Part shown: one piece after another, positions 1 through 6,240 of the stretch
Position numbering within the stretch: position 1 is the stretch's first letter
Layout of the letters: each line of letters begins with the position of its first letter
From: an uncultured Arcobacter sp.
GTDB lineage: Bacteria > Campylobacterota > Campylobacteria > Campylobacterales > Arcobacteraceae
Length of the DNA stretch: 6,240 nt
NCBI GenBank assembly: GCA_913062735.1
Contig: CAJXWI010000164.1
Location: forward strand, 1-6,240
Reading direction: 5' to 3'
The notes under the pieces: generated by a model
What the model was told of the DNA's origin: nothing
The model's input: the letters and a program-made list of their open reading frames with translations, nothing else
Databases searched by the model: none
Program-made: the position numbers and the translations under genes

Positions 1-1348
<1,348 letters not shown>

Positions 1349-1400
1349 TTATCTTCATATTGGTTTTTTTTATTGTATCTAAATAGTTTTACTGCTTGGC

Positions 1401-1859
1401 TTATATTTTTTGCAATATATCTACCCTAAAAGGTTTTAAAAATTCTGCTTTTCCATTCTTAGAATATGCATAATATTTTTTTTCTAGTTCGTTAAGTTTT
1501 TCTTTATTCATAGTATTCTTGTTATGGCTTAAGTTCAGATGTTTCTGCTTAAAGTCTTCAAAAGATTCATAAACAATTTCAGTATTAAAAAAGATTTCTT
1601 GAAAAAGTTTAAATTTTTCCTCATCAACTGCTTTTTGAATATTTAAAAATGCCTCTTTTCTTACTTCTTTTTCATTGTGAAATATTGCAATTAATTCATT
1701 TTGTTTTCCTTTAAAAAGTGGTTCAGAAATATACAATAAGCCATTTGGTTTTAATACTCTTTTTATTTCATCTAGAGCTTTTTGCATTAAATGTCTTGGA
1801 ATATGATGAAAAGATTTAAACATAAATACCATGTCAAACATATCATTTTCAAAATCCAT
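1401..1859 (-). CDS. C-terminal fragment of the split methyltransferase
   Basis: This 152-codon open frame begins with an ATG that touches the TAA ending the previous piece and lies in the same frame. It contains FDMVFMFKSFHHIP (residues 8-21), LKPNGLLYISEP (37-48) and a mostly helical, lysine- and glutamate-rich tail. The SAM-binding loop is absent, so it cannot work as a methyltransferase alone. No purine-rich ribosome site stands before this ATG (the upstream bases read TCAGCTCAATAA), so translation would depend on re-initiation by ribosomes ending at the TAA. The ATG is probably just a methionine codon of the former continuous gene. Confidence 0.45.
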   Translation of the reverse strand: MDFENDMFDMVFMFKSFHHIPRHLMQKALDEIKRVLKPNGLLYISEPLFKGKQNELIAIFHNEKEVRKEAFLNIQKAVDEEKFKLFQEIFFNTEIVYESFEDFKQKHLNLSHNKNTMNKEKLNELEKKYYAYSKNGKAEFLKPFRVDILQKI

Positions 1860-1862
1860 TTA
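1860..1862 (-). other. In-frame TAA stop interrupting the methyltransferase
   Basis: On the minus strand the codons read TCA GCT CAA TAA ATG GAT TTT. The stop sits between two segments that together form one complete methyltransferase fold, in the same frame, with no missing or extra residues apparent. One base change from a sense codon such as AAA, GAA, CAA or TCA would produce it. Confidence 0.85.
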
Positions 1863-2099
1863 TTGAGCTGAAAAAGGTTTGAATATAATTTCATCATTAT
1901 TAGTAAGATTTTTATTGTGTTGTACAATATCATTCTCACATGCATAAACAACTCTATTAAATCCATTATTTTTGAGTTCTTTAGTGATTTTAGACTTGCC
2001 ACAACCAAGGTCTAAAATGGTTTTATTGTTTAAATTTAGTGTTTCTATTAAGTACATTTCATTAAATGTCTGTACTGTGCTGTCTTCAAATTCTTTCAT
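1860..2099 (-). CDS. N-terminal fragment of the split methyltransferase (SAM-binding half)
   Basis: This 79-codon open frame carries the SAM-binding glycine loop LDLGCG (residues 29-34) and the strand after it, then stops after KPFSAQ. Alone it would lack the beta-4 to beta-7 half of the Rossmann fold, so it is not expected to be a stable or active enzyme. It has the better translation start of the two pieces, with an AAGG-like ribosome site upstream. It is listed separately because an automatic gene caller would report it as its own gene; the preferred reading is the single broken gene at 1401-2099. Confidence 0.5.
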   Translation of the reverse strand: MKEFEDSTVQTFNEMYLIETLNLNNKTILDLGCGKSKITKELKNNGFNRVVYACENDIVQHNKNLTNNDEIIFKPFSAQ

Positions 2100-2152
2100 A
2101 TCAAGGCCTTTTTTATCTGATATTTTTTTAAAACATGTTTAATTAAATCAGT

Positions 2153-2181
2153 GTATTATGTGAAATTTTAGCACAATGTAA
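2153..2181 (-). promoter_or_regulatory. Candidate promoter for the methyltransferase-ligA direction
   Basis: On the minus strand TTACAT (2181-2176) and TAATAC (2158-2153) are separated by 17 bp, upstream of the methyltransferase start. Both hexamers are imperfect. A TAAAAT on the same strand (about 2169-2164) is an equally possible -10, because Campylobacterota promoters often lack a clear -35. In such AT-rich DNA these matches are weak evidence. Confidence 0.22.
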
Positions 2182-2204
2182 TTTTTTATTACTTAAAATG
2201 TTTC

Positions 2205-2210
2205 TATAAT
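2205..2210 (+). promoter_or_regulatory. Upstream TATAAT, possible -10 for the sensor kinase
   Basis: A perfect TATAAT lies about 170 bp before the kinase start, behind T-rich sequence. No clear -35 is present. Use of this site would give a long leader. It may be chance in AT-rich DNA. Confidence 0.2.
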
Positions 2211-2269
2211 AATTTTAAAACTACAGTTGATAATTAACTTGGCTTATAAAAAATTAATTTAATATCATC

Positions 2270-2275
2270 TATAAT
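2270..2275 (+). promoter_or_regulatory. Probable -10 box of the sensor kinase promoter
   Basis: A perfect TATAAT in the context CTATAATAGCAG lies about 107 bp before the GTG start of the kinase. There is no good -35 hexamer at 16-18 bp. AT-rich upstream DNA in place of a -35 is usual for the vegetative sigma factor of Campylobacterota. It leaves a leader of roughly 100 nt that contains the palindrome at 2331-2340. Confidence 0.4.
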
Positions 2276-2317
2276 AGCAGTCATCTAAATGAAGTTATGT
2301 GTTCCTTTTTTGATCTG

Positions 2318-2340
2318 CTAATTAATGTCTTCTAATTAGA
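2318..2340. repeat. CTAATTA direct repeat including a perfect 10-bp palindrome
   Basis: CTAATTA occurs at 2318-2324 and again, 14 bp further on, at 2332-2338. The second copy sits inside the perfect palindrome TCTAATTAGA (2331-2340). The pair lies between the best -10 candidate and the ribosome site of the kinase. A regulator-binding site is possible but inferred only from symmetry; short palindromes are common in AT-rich sequence. Confidence 0.35.
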
Positions 2341-2367
2341 TTTTATATTGATGAAAATAAATACCCT

Positions 2368-2374
2368 GAAGGGA
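2368..2374 (+). promoter_or_regulatory. Ribosome binding site that fixes the GTG start of the sensor kinase
   Basis: GAAGGGA lies 8 bp before GTG at 2383. Upstream in this frame there is no ATG, GTG or TTG back to a TAA at 2323-2325, and the next ATG is codon 20, inside the first membrane helix. The ribosome site therefore supports GTG as the true start. Confidence 0.7.
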
Positions 2375-2382
2375 TAAATTAC

Positions 2383-4305
2383 GTGATTCCAAAAATAAAA
2401 AAAACGTTAAAAGAAGAATTTATCTACAGTTTATTGTTTATGTTTATTGTCTTATTCTTTATTTTTGTTTTGTTAATTACGCCTTTAAAAAAAGAACTTA
2501 AAACACAAGTGTATTGCAATATTAGTGTATCCATTGAAAGCTTCTTAAAACTAAGCTCTGATGTATTAATAAATGATCTTCTTTTAAGGCAAAATACCTC
2601 AATTAAAAACACTTTATCAAGCTTGAAAAGTATTGATGCAATTGAATATATTGCTGCTTTTGATAAAGATAATAAATTAGTTTATGAGAATAAAAAAGCA
2701 TCGCTTTTAAATGTTAAGTATTTTGACAGAACAAATATTTCTTATTTTGAAGACTATTTATTTACGTATAATGGTAAAAATGTGATTGCTTTTAAATATG
2801 ATATTATTTCTGCAGGAGAAGTTATAGGAAGCTTGAGGATTTATCATTCTTTTGATAAGTTTGTTTCTCTAATTAAAAAAATTGAATTTATTGTGTATAT
2901 ATTTTTGTTTTCATTGATTTTTATAATCTTTTTGTTAATAAATTCTTTGTTAAATAAACTGGTTGTAAAACCCTTGAAATTTATTTCAAAAGAAATGCAA
3001 AATATGAACAACAGTATTTTATATAATAAAATTAATTTAAAAAATAACAACGAAATTGGCAAAATGGCAGAGGCCTTTAATGAAATTTCTTTTAAAAATA
3101 AGATATTAATTCAAGAATTAAAAGATAATAACATCTCTCTTGAGGCAAAAATTAAAAGTAGAACCTTGGAATTGGAATCTCACAATGATAAACTACTGCA
3201 AACAAGAGATTCGTTAAATGCAAGAATGAATGAATTTCAAGCACTAATTAACTCTACTCTTGAAGCCTTAATTGTTTTTGAAAATGATAAATGCAGTGAA
3301 ATTAACTATGAATGCATGAAACTGTTTGGTTTTACTTCAAAAACTGAAGTACTTGGCAAAGATCCTTCTTATTTTATTTCAAAAGAATCAAGACTTTTAG
3401 TAGATGAAAACAGCAAAAAAGAATTTAGATCGCCTTTTGAAGTTTTTGGTGTTAAAAAAGACGGAGAAATATTTTGCATATTACTAAAAGAAGATCTTTT
3501 TATTTCTGCTAAGAAAAAATTCAAAATTCTTGCAATTTTGGACTTAAGTGAAGTTAAAAAAAGAGAAAAAACCTTGGCTAATAATTTAAAATTGGCCTCA
3601 ATGGGTGAAATGCTTGAAAATATTGCACATCAGTGGAGACAGCCTTTATCCAGTATCTCTGTTGCTGCAAGTGGTATGGAACTACAAGAAGAGTATGGTT
3701 TATTGGATAAAAAACGATTTAGAGAATCTTTAAAAAGTATTTTGGATAATACACAGCAATTGTCATTAACAATTGATAACTTTAGAGATTTTTTTAAAGC
3801 GGATAGTGAAAATATTATTTTCAATTTAAAAGAAACATTTATTAAAATAAAAAACCTTATTTTCTCAAAATATGAAAATGCTAATATAAAAATAATCTTT
3901 GATATTGAAGATGTTAGTATTAATGGAAATGAAATTGAATTAATACAAATATTCCTAAACATTTTAAATAATTCTAAAGATGCATTTGAAGTTCTTAATA
4001 CAATTGAAAATAAGTATGTGTTTATTAGCCTAATGAAAGAAGGGAACTTTGTATCTATTAATATTAAAGATAATGCAAAAGGAATAAAAGAAGAACTTCT
4101 TGAGCGAATCTTTGAACCATTTTTTACTACTAAAAAACAATATTTGAGTACGGGTACTAGTTTATATCTTAGTAGAGAAATTATTGTGAATCAATTTGGA
4201 GGAAGTATTTGTGTTAAAAACGTACATTTCCTTTATGAAAAAAATAAAGAAGTAGGTTGTGAGTTTAGCATTAAACTCCCCCTTGATATTAAACAAATTA
4301 CATAG
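2383..4305 (+). CDS. Membrane sensor histidine kinase with HAMP and PAS-like domains
   Basis: This two-component kinase should sense a signal outside the inner membrane and pass phosphate from a histidine to a response regulator. Of its 640 aa, a first membrane helix spans about 14-35, an extracytoplasmic sensor about 36-165 (possibly PDC/Cache-like, from IEYIAAFDKDNKLVYEN at 87-103), and a second helix about 167-190. HAMP (about 191-245) contains VVKPLKFISKEM and NEIGKMAEAFNEI. A coiled coil (about 238-285) leads to a PAS-like domain (about 284-390). The phosphorylation box is MGEMLENIAHQWRQPL with H416; this HQWRQP form is common in Campylobacterota. The ATPase domain has an N box (about 520-535, N526 and N530), a G1 box DNAKGI (563-568), an F box IFEPFFTTK (576-584) and a G2 box STGTSLYLS (589-597). 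G1 and G2 differ from the usual DxGxG and GTGLGL, so ATP handling may be altered. No regulator gene adjoins it; ybgC starts 59 bp downstream. The signal sensed is unknown. Confidence 0.95.
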   Translation: MIPKIKKTLKEEFIYSLLFMFIVLFFIFVLLITPLKKELKTQVYCNISVSIESFLKLSSDVLINDLLLRQNTSIKNTLSSLKSIDAIEYIAAFDKDNKLVYENKKASLLNVKYFDRTNISYFEDYLFTYNGKNVIAFKYDIISAGEVIGSLRIYHSFDKFVSLIKKIEFIVYIFLFSLIFIIFLLINSLLNKLVVKPLKFISKEMQNMNNSILYNKINLKNNNEIGKMAEAFNEISFKNKILIQELKDNNISLEAKIKSRTLELESHNDKLLQTRDSLNARMNEFQALINSTLEALIVFENDKCSEINYECMKLFGFTSKTEVLGKDPSYFISKESRLLVDENSKKEFRSPFEVFGVKKDGEIFCILLKEDLFISAKKKFKILAILDLSEVKKREKTLANNLKLASMGEMLENIAHQWRQPLSSISVAASGMELQEEYGLLDKKRFRESLKSILDNTQQLSLTIDNFRDFFKADSENIIFNLKETFIKIKNLIFSKYENANIKIIFDIEDVSINGNEIELIQIFLNILNNSKDAFEVLNTIENKYVFISLMKEGNFVSINIKDNAKGIKEELLERIFEPFFTTKKQYLSTGTSLYLSREIIVNQFGGSICVKNVHFLYEKNKEVGCEFSIKLPLDIKQIT

Positions 4306-4330
4306 TTATTTTATTTTAAAACTAGGAGAG

Positions 4331-4336
4331 TATACT
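4331..4336 (+). promoter_or_regulatory. Possible -10 box before ybgC
   Basis: TATACT lies 28 bp before the ybgC start in the 59-bp gap after the kinase stop. No -35 is evident. It could allow ybgC and the PLD-like gene to be expressed apart from the kinase; readthrough from the kinase is equally possible because no terminator hairpin is seen in the gap. Confidence 0.25.
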
Positions 4337-4364
4337 AATATAAATATTAATAGGAATAAGTTAA

Positions 4365-4730
4365 ATGAAAATACGAATATATTATGAAGATACTGATGCT
4401 GGCGGGGTTGTTTACCATACGAACTATATAAAATTTTGTGAAAGAGCAAGATCAGAACTTTTTTTCTCAAAAAATTTAAGTCCCCAAAAAAGTGACAATG
4501 AGTTTTTTGTTGTAAAAAAAATTGAATGTGATTTTATTAAACCTGCTGTTTTAGGGGATATGATTGAAGTAAAAACAAGCTTAGTTAAGCGTAAAAACAC
4601 TTCTTTACTTTTACAGCAAGATATTTATAGAAATGATGTTTTATTATTTAAAGCAAGTATCTTAGCTGTTTATGTTAAAGATTTAAAACCTTCGCGTATT
4701 CCTGATGATATGTATGAAGTTTTAGCATGA
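4365..4730 (+). CDS. ybgC: YbgC-family acyl-CoA thioesterase (hotdog fold)
   Basis: This cytoplasmic hotdog-fold thioesterase is expected to hydrolyse acyl-CoA thioesters. Its 121 aa fit the family size (about 125-135). The diagnostic N-terminus YYEDTDAGGVVYHTNYIKF (6-24) contains the 4HBT-type active-site aspartate D11, with H18 and Y21 also conserved, followed by ERARSE (26-31). The middle has the expected central strands (FFVVKKIECDFIKPAVLGD, 47-65). In many proteobacteria ybgC begins the tol-pal cluster, and the Helicobacter pylori member is known as an acyl-CoA thioesterase. Here no tol gene is in the window; the partner is the exported PLD-like gene, whose ATG overlaps this stop by four bases (ATGA). 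The ATG start has AGGA 9 bp upstream. Substrate chain length cannot be read from the sequence. Confidence 0.93.
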   Translation: MKIRIYYEDTDAGGVVYHTNYIKFCERARSELFFSKNLSPQKSDNEFFVVKKIECDFIKPAVLGDMIEVKTSLVKRKNTSLLLQQDIYRNDVLLFKASILAVYVKDLKPSRIPDDMYEVLA

Positions 4731-5209
4731 AGCTCATACGAAGCGTTCTAATACTTCTTTTTTTTTCAATAAGTATTCATGCAACAGATAAACTTTTTTT
4801 CCTTCCACAAGATCAAGAAGCCGTTAGTGCAAGAGTACTTAAAGAGATCAATATCTCAAGAAAAAGTATTGTAATTGTAATGCATGACTTTACTTACAAA
4901 AAAATTGCCTTGGATTTAATTCGGGCTAAAAAAAGAAGAAATCTTGATATTACAGTTTTTTTAGATTTTAAAGAAAACAATAAAAACAGTATTGTTGATT
5001 TATTGAGAAAAAATAAGATAGAAGTTAAATTAATAACAAGCACTTTGCATGCTTCATTTATATTATTTGATGAAGATATATTAATGTTCGGAAGCCTTAA
5101 TTTAAATAAGAGTGCATTTAAAAGCAACTATGAAGTACTTATGTTTTCTGATGATTCAAGAAACATAAAAAAAGCGATCTTATTTTTAGAAAAAACGTTA
5201 AAAAAATAA
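4727..5209 (+). CDS. Exported phospholipase D-like protein with a degenerate HxK motif
   Basis: A 160-aa protein of the single-motif PLD superfamily, like Nuc-type endonucleases, which act as dimers to cleave phosphodiester bonds. A signal peptide is evident: KLIR, a hydrophobic core (about 6-16), then SIHA before TDK, suggesting cleavage near residue 19 and a periplasmic location. The PLD fold is indicated by ISRKSIVIVMHDFTYKKIA (43-61), a strand LDITVFLD (73-80), and the block LHASFILFDEDILMFGSLNLNKSAF (107-131), which lines up with the usual HxKxxxxD...GSxNxxxxA followed by NYE (134-136). H108, D115, G122, S123 and N125 are kept, but the position of the catalytic lysine is S110 (codon TCA). 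Phosphodiesterase activity is therefore doubtful, and a binding or structural role is possible. The start overlaps the ybgC stop (ATGA), implying translational coupling. No clear terminator follows. Confidence 0.85.
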   Translation: MKLIRSVLILLFFSISIHATDKLFFLPQDQEAVSARVLKEINISRKSIVIVMHDFTYKKIALDLIRAKKRRNLDITVFLDFKENNKNSIVDLLRKNKIEVKLITSTLHASFILFDEDILMFGSLNLNKSAFKSNYEVLMFSDDSRNIKKAILFLEKTLKK

Positions 5210-5236
5210 GAATCATATGCATAGTTTATTTAGCTT

Positions 5237-5245
5237 TGCTATAAT
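5237..5245 (+). promoter_or_regulatory. Extended -10 promoter of the M48 protease gene
   Basis: TTTGCTATAATAC contains a perfect TATAAT (5240-5245) with the TG of an extended -10 one base before it (5237-5238). It lies 24 bp before the GTG start, so the leader would be short. There is no good -35, as is usual for Campylobacterota vegetative promoters. This is the best promoter match in the window and suggests that the protease is transcribed separately from the PLD-like gene. Confidence 0.6.
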
Positions 5246-5257
5246 ACAAAAAATACC

Positions 5258-5263
5258 TAAGGA
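5258..5263 (+). promoter_or_regulatory. Ribosome binding site that fixes the GTG start of the M48 protease
   Basis: TAAGGA stands 6 bp before GTG at 5270. Its first three bases are an in-frame TAA, so no longer start is possible, and the next ATG is codon 22, at the end of the first membrane helix. The GTG start is therefore well supported. Confidence 0.75.
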
Positions 5264-5269
5264 TTATAC

Positions 5270-6240
5270 GTGTTAGAATACTTTATTATTGCTTATTGTA
5301 TATATTTTACAATAAATATTTATACATCATTTATGCAAGTTGCTTTTATAAAAAAAGCAAAAAAACTAAAACCAGTTATTTTGGATGCTTCTAAATATGA
5401 AATAGCAGGTGATTATGCCATTGAAAAAGAAAAAATGACTATACTCTCATCTTTTTATGAGTTTATCATCTTTTTTGCCTGGATATCTTTTGGTCTTGAA
5501 TTTTTAGACTCAAGTATTGCAAATGATAGCATGTGGTTAAAAGCAGTTATTTTTGTTAATATTTTTATTATTATTAATTCCCTTTTATCCTTACCTTTTG
5601 AAATATATAAAGTGTTTTCTTTGGATAAAAAATATGAATTTTCTAATATGACACCTGCTTTATACATAAAAGATACTATAAAAAGTACACTTTTGTTTTT
5701 AGTTTTTGGATCTGTCGTTATTGCTGGAATTTCTCTAATTATTGAGCATTTGCCTTTTTGGTGGTTATGGGGCTTTGTATTTATATTTTCAGTAATTATT
5801 TTAATCAATATGTTATATCCAATTATTAGAGATAAAATGTTTGATAAATTTGAAGCATTAAAAGACAAAGAACTTGAAGTAAAAATTGAAAAATTATTAC
5901 AAGCTGTTGACTTTAAAAGCTCAGGTGTTTTTTCAATTGATGCTTCCAAACGTGATAATAGATTGAATGCTTATTTTGGTGGTTTAGGAAGTACTAAAAG
6001 AGTTGTTTTATACGATACTTTAATAGAAAAACTTAGCCATAATGAGCTCTTAGCTGTTTTAGGACATGAGCTGGGACACTTTAAAAATGGAGATATCTTA
6101 AAAAACATAGGAATTATGGGCTTTATTATGTTTGTCTTTTTTGCTTTTTTTGGAAACTTAAATGAAGAACTTTTTTTACAAATGAAACTTGATAATGAAC
6201 CTTATTCAATAATTATTGTATTCTTAATGTTTTCACCTAT
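5270..6240 (+). CDS. Ste24-like M48 membrane zinc metalloprotease, C-terminus cut off by the window edge
   Basis: M48A-type (Ste24, CAAX protease-like) integral membrane peptidase of the inner membrane. In the window it runs for 323 codons from GTG 5270; family members are about 400-430 aa, so around 90 residues are missing. Hydrophobic segments lie near 4-26, 62-79, 92-110, 140-158, 163-186 and 280-296. The Ste24 signature DASKRDNRLNAYFGGLGSTKR (224-244) precedes the zinc-binding HELGH (H266, E267, H270) followed by FKNGD. The third zinc ligand, a glutamate further downstream in this family, lies beyond the window. The yeast relative processes prenylated CAAX proteins; bacteria do not prenylate proteins this way, and bacterial members are thought to act in membrane protein quality control, but the substrate here is unknown. 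It has its own extended -10 promoter 60 bp after the PLD-like gene. HtpX is a smaller M48 relative, and the long N-terminal membrane part argues for Ste24 instead. Confidence 0.95.
   Translation, partial: MLEYFIIAYCIYFTINIYTSFMQVAFIKKAKKLKPVILDASKYEIAGDYAIEKEKMTILSSFYEFIIFFAWISFGLEFLDSSIANDSMWLKAVIFVNIFIIINSLLSLPFEIYKVFSLDKKYEFSNMTPALYIKDTIKSTLLFLVFGSVVIAGISLIIEHLPFWWLWGFVFIFSVIILINMLYPIIRDKMFDKFEALKDKELEVKIEKLLQAVDFKSSGVFSIDASKRDNRLNAYFGGLGSTKRVVLYDTLIEKLSHNELLAVLGHELGHFKNGDILKNIGIMGFIMFVFFAFFGNLNEELFLQMKLDNEPYSIIIVFLMFSP

Larger units (their letters stand above)
1401..2099 (-). pseudogene. Class I SAM-dependent methyltransferase interrupted by one in-frame TAA
   Basis: Read through the stop, this is one 232-codon Rossmann-fold methyltransferase that would transfer a methyl group from S-adenosylmethionine to an unknown substrate. 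Motif I is ILDLGCGKSKIT (codons 28-39), followed by an acidic-loop region VYACEND (about 51-57). After the stop come FDMVFMFKSFHHIP (about 87-100, motif IV region) and LKPNGLLYISEP (about 116-127, motif VI region). The C-terminal part ends PFRVDILQKI. From memory, this motif order and the FKSxHH and YISEP signatures match a proteobacterial type-11-like methyltransferase family in which they lie in one chain. The stop (codon 80, 1862-1860) replaces exactly one residue between beta-3 and beta-4, and the frame is the same on both sides, so a point nonsense change fits better than an indel. Start ATG 2099 follows an AAGG-like ribosome site; an in-frame stop lies about 14 codons further up and no other start intervenes. 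It may be a recent pseudogene, a sequencing error, or a gene expressed as two pieces. Confidence 0.75.
2100..2382. other. Divergent intergenic region between the methyltransferase and the sensor kinase
   Basis: These 283 bp separate leftward from rightward transcription and should hold the promoters for both directions. They are very AT-rich and contain two TATAAT hexamers on the plus strand (2205-2210, 2270-2275), a perfect 10-bp palindrome TCTAATTAGA (2331-2340) with a related CTAATTA upstream (2318-2324), and a repeated TCATCTA (2265-2271, 2281-2287). Very short frames at 2289-2321 and 2351-2377 lack ribosome sites and are not called. No tRNA, riboswitch or strong terminator hairpin was recognised. 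Confidence 0.7.

Noticed and set aside
1787..2008. 73-codon minus-strand frame spanning the methyltransferase stop
   Set aside because: It is out of frame with the methyltransferase motifs on both sides and codes for a low-complexity Leu/Ile/Met-rich string. It does not bypass the stop as a frameshift product, because no motif continues in it.
2289..2321. Possible 10-codon leader peptide before the kinase
   Set aside because: The ATG has no ribosome site, the peptide shows no run of regulatory codons, and no attenuator hairpin follows it.
2351..2377. Possible 8-codon upstream frame overlapping the kinase ribosome site
   Set aside because: There is no ribosome site before its ATG; such a short frame is expected by chance, although ending within the kinase ribosome site is suggestive of coupling.
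2424..3062. Two short minus-strand frames (2424-2612, 2844-3062)
   Set aside because: Both are antisense to the kinase sensor and membrane segments and have no motifs or ribosome sites of note.
3630..3962. 110-codon open frame on the minus strand
   Set aside because: It is antisense to the kinase phosphoacceptor and ATPase regions, which carry clear motifs; its protein resembles nothing recognisable.
4894..5127. 77-codon minus-strand frame
   Set aside because: It is antisense to the PLD-like gene, which has a signal peptide and a family motif; the antisense frame has neither.
5207..5240. Terminator after the PLD-like gene
   Set aside because: The only symmetry is a short ATATGCAT-type palindrome with no GC-rich stem followed by a T run, so no intrinsic terminator can be supported.
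5455..5949. 164-codon open frame on the minus strand
   Set aside because: It lies entirely antisense to the clearly recognisable M48 protease gene, has no known motif, and long antisense frames are expected against such AT-biased codons.

Overview
The window is AT-rich (roughly 25-30% G+C by eye) chromosomal DNA. Its AT-biased codon use and a histidine kinase with an IAHQWRQPL phosphorylation box point to a Campylobacterota bacterium, most likely Arcobacter-like. This assignment is an inference from sequence style, not from a marker gene. There is no sign of phage, transposon, plasmid, CRISPR array, tRNA or rRNA.

Layout. Bases 1-1345 (minus strand) hold the first 448 codons of an NAD-dependent DNA ligase (ligA); its C-terminus lies beyond the left edge. 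Upstream of it on the same strand, 1401-2099 encodes a class I SAM-dependent methyltransferase split by one in-frame TAA at 1860-1862, followed directly by an in-frame ATG. A 283-bp divergent intergenic region (2100-2382) separates this leftward pair from a rightward series of genes. It holds candidate promoters and short repeats but no convincing gene. On the plus strand follow a 640-aa membrane sensor histidine kinase (2383-4305, GTG start), a YbgC-type hotdog acyl-CoA thioesterase (4365-4730), a short exported phospholipase D-like protein overlapping it by ATGA (4727-5209), and, behind its own extended -10 promoter, a Ste24-like M48 membrane metalloprotease (GTG at 5270, running off the right edge).

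How they fit together. These look like ordinary core and accessory housekeeping genes rather than one pathway. Only ybgC and the PLD-like gene are clearly translationally linked. The kinase has no response regulator beside it in the window. Four of the plus-strand and split genes' products act at or on membranes or small molecules, but no shared pathway can be argued from the sequence.

The points worth a second look are local. They are the single-codon interruption of the methyltransferase, loss of the catalytic lysine in the PLD-like HxK motif, divergent G1 and G2 ATP-binding boxes in the kinase, and an ATTA-type palindrome and repeat upstream of the kinase. I did not find a convincing undescribed multi-gene system here.
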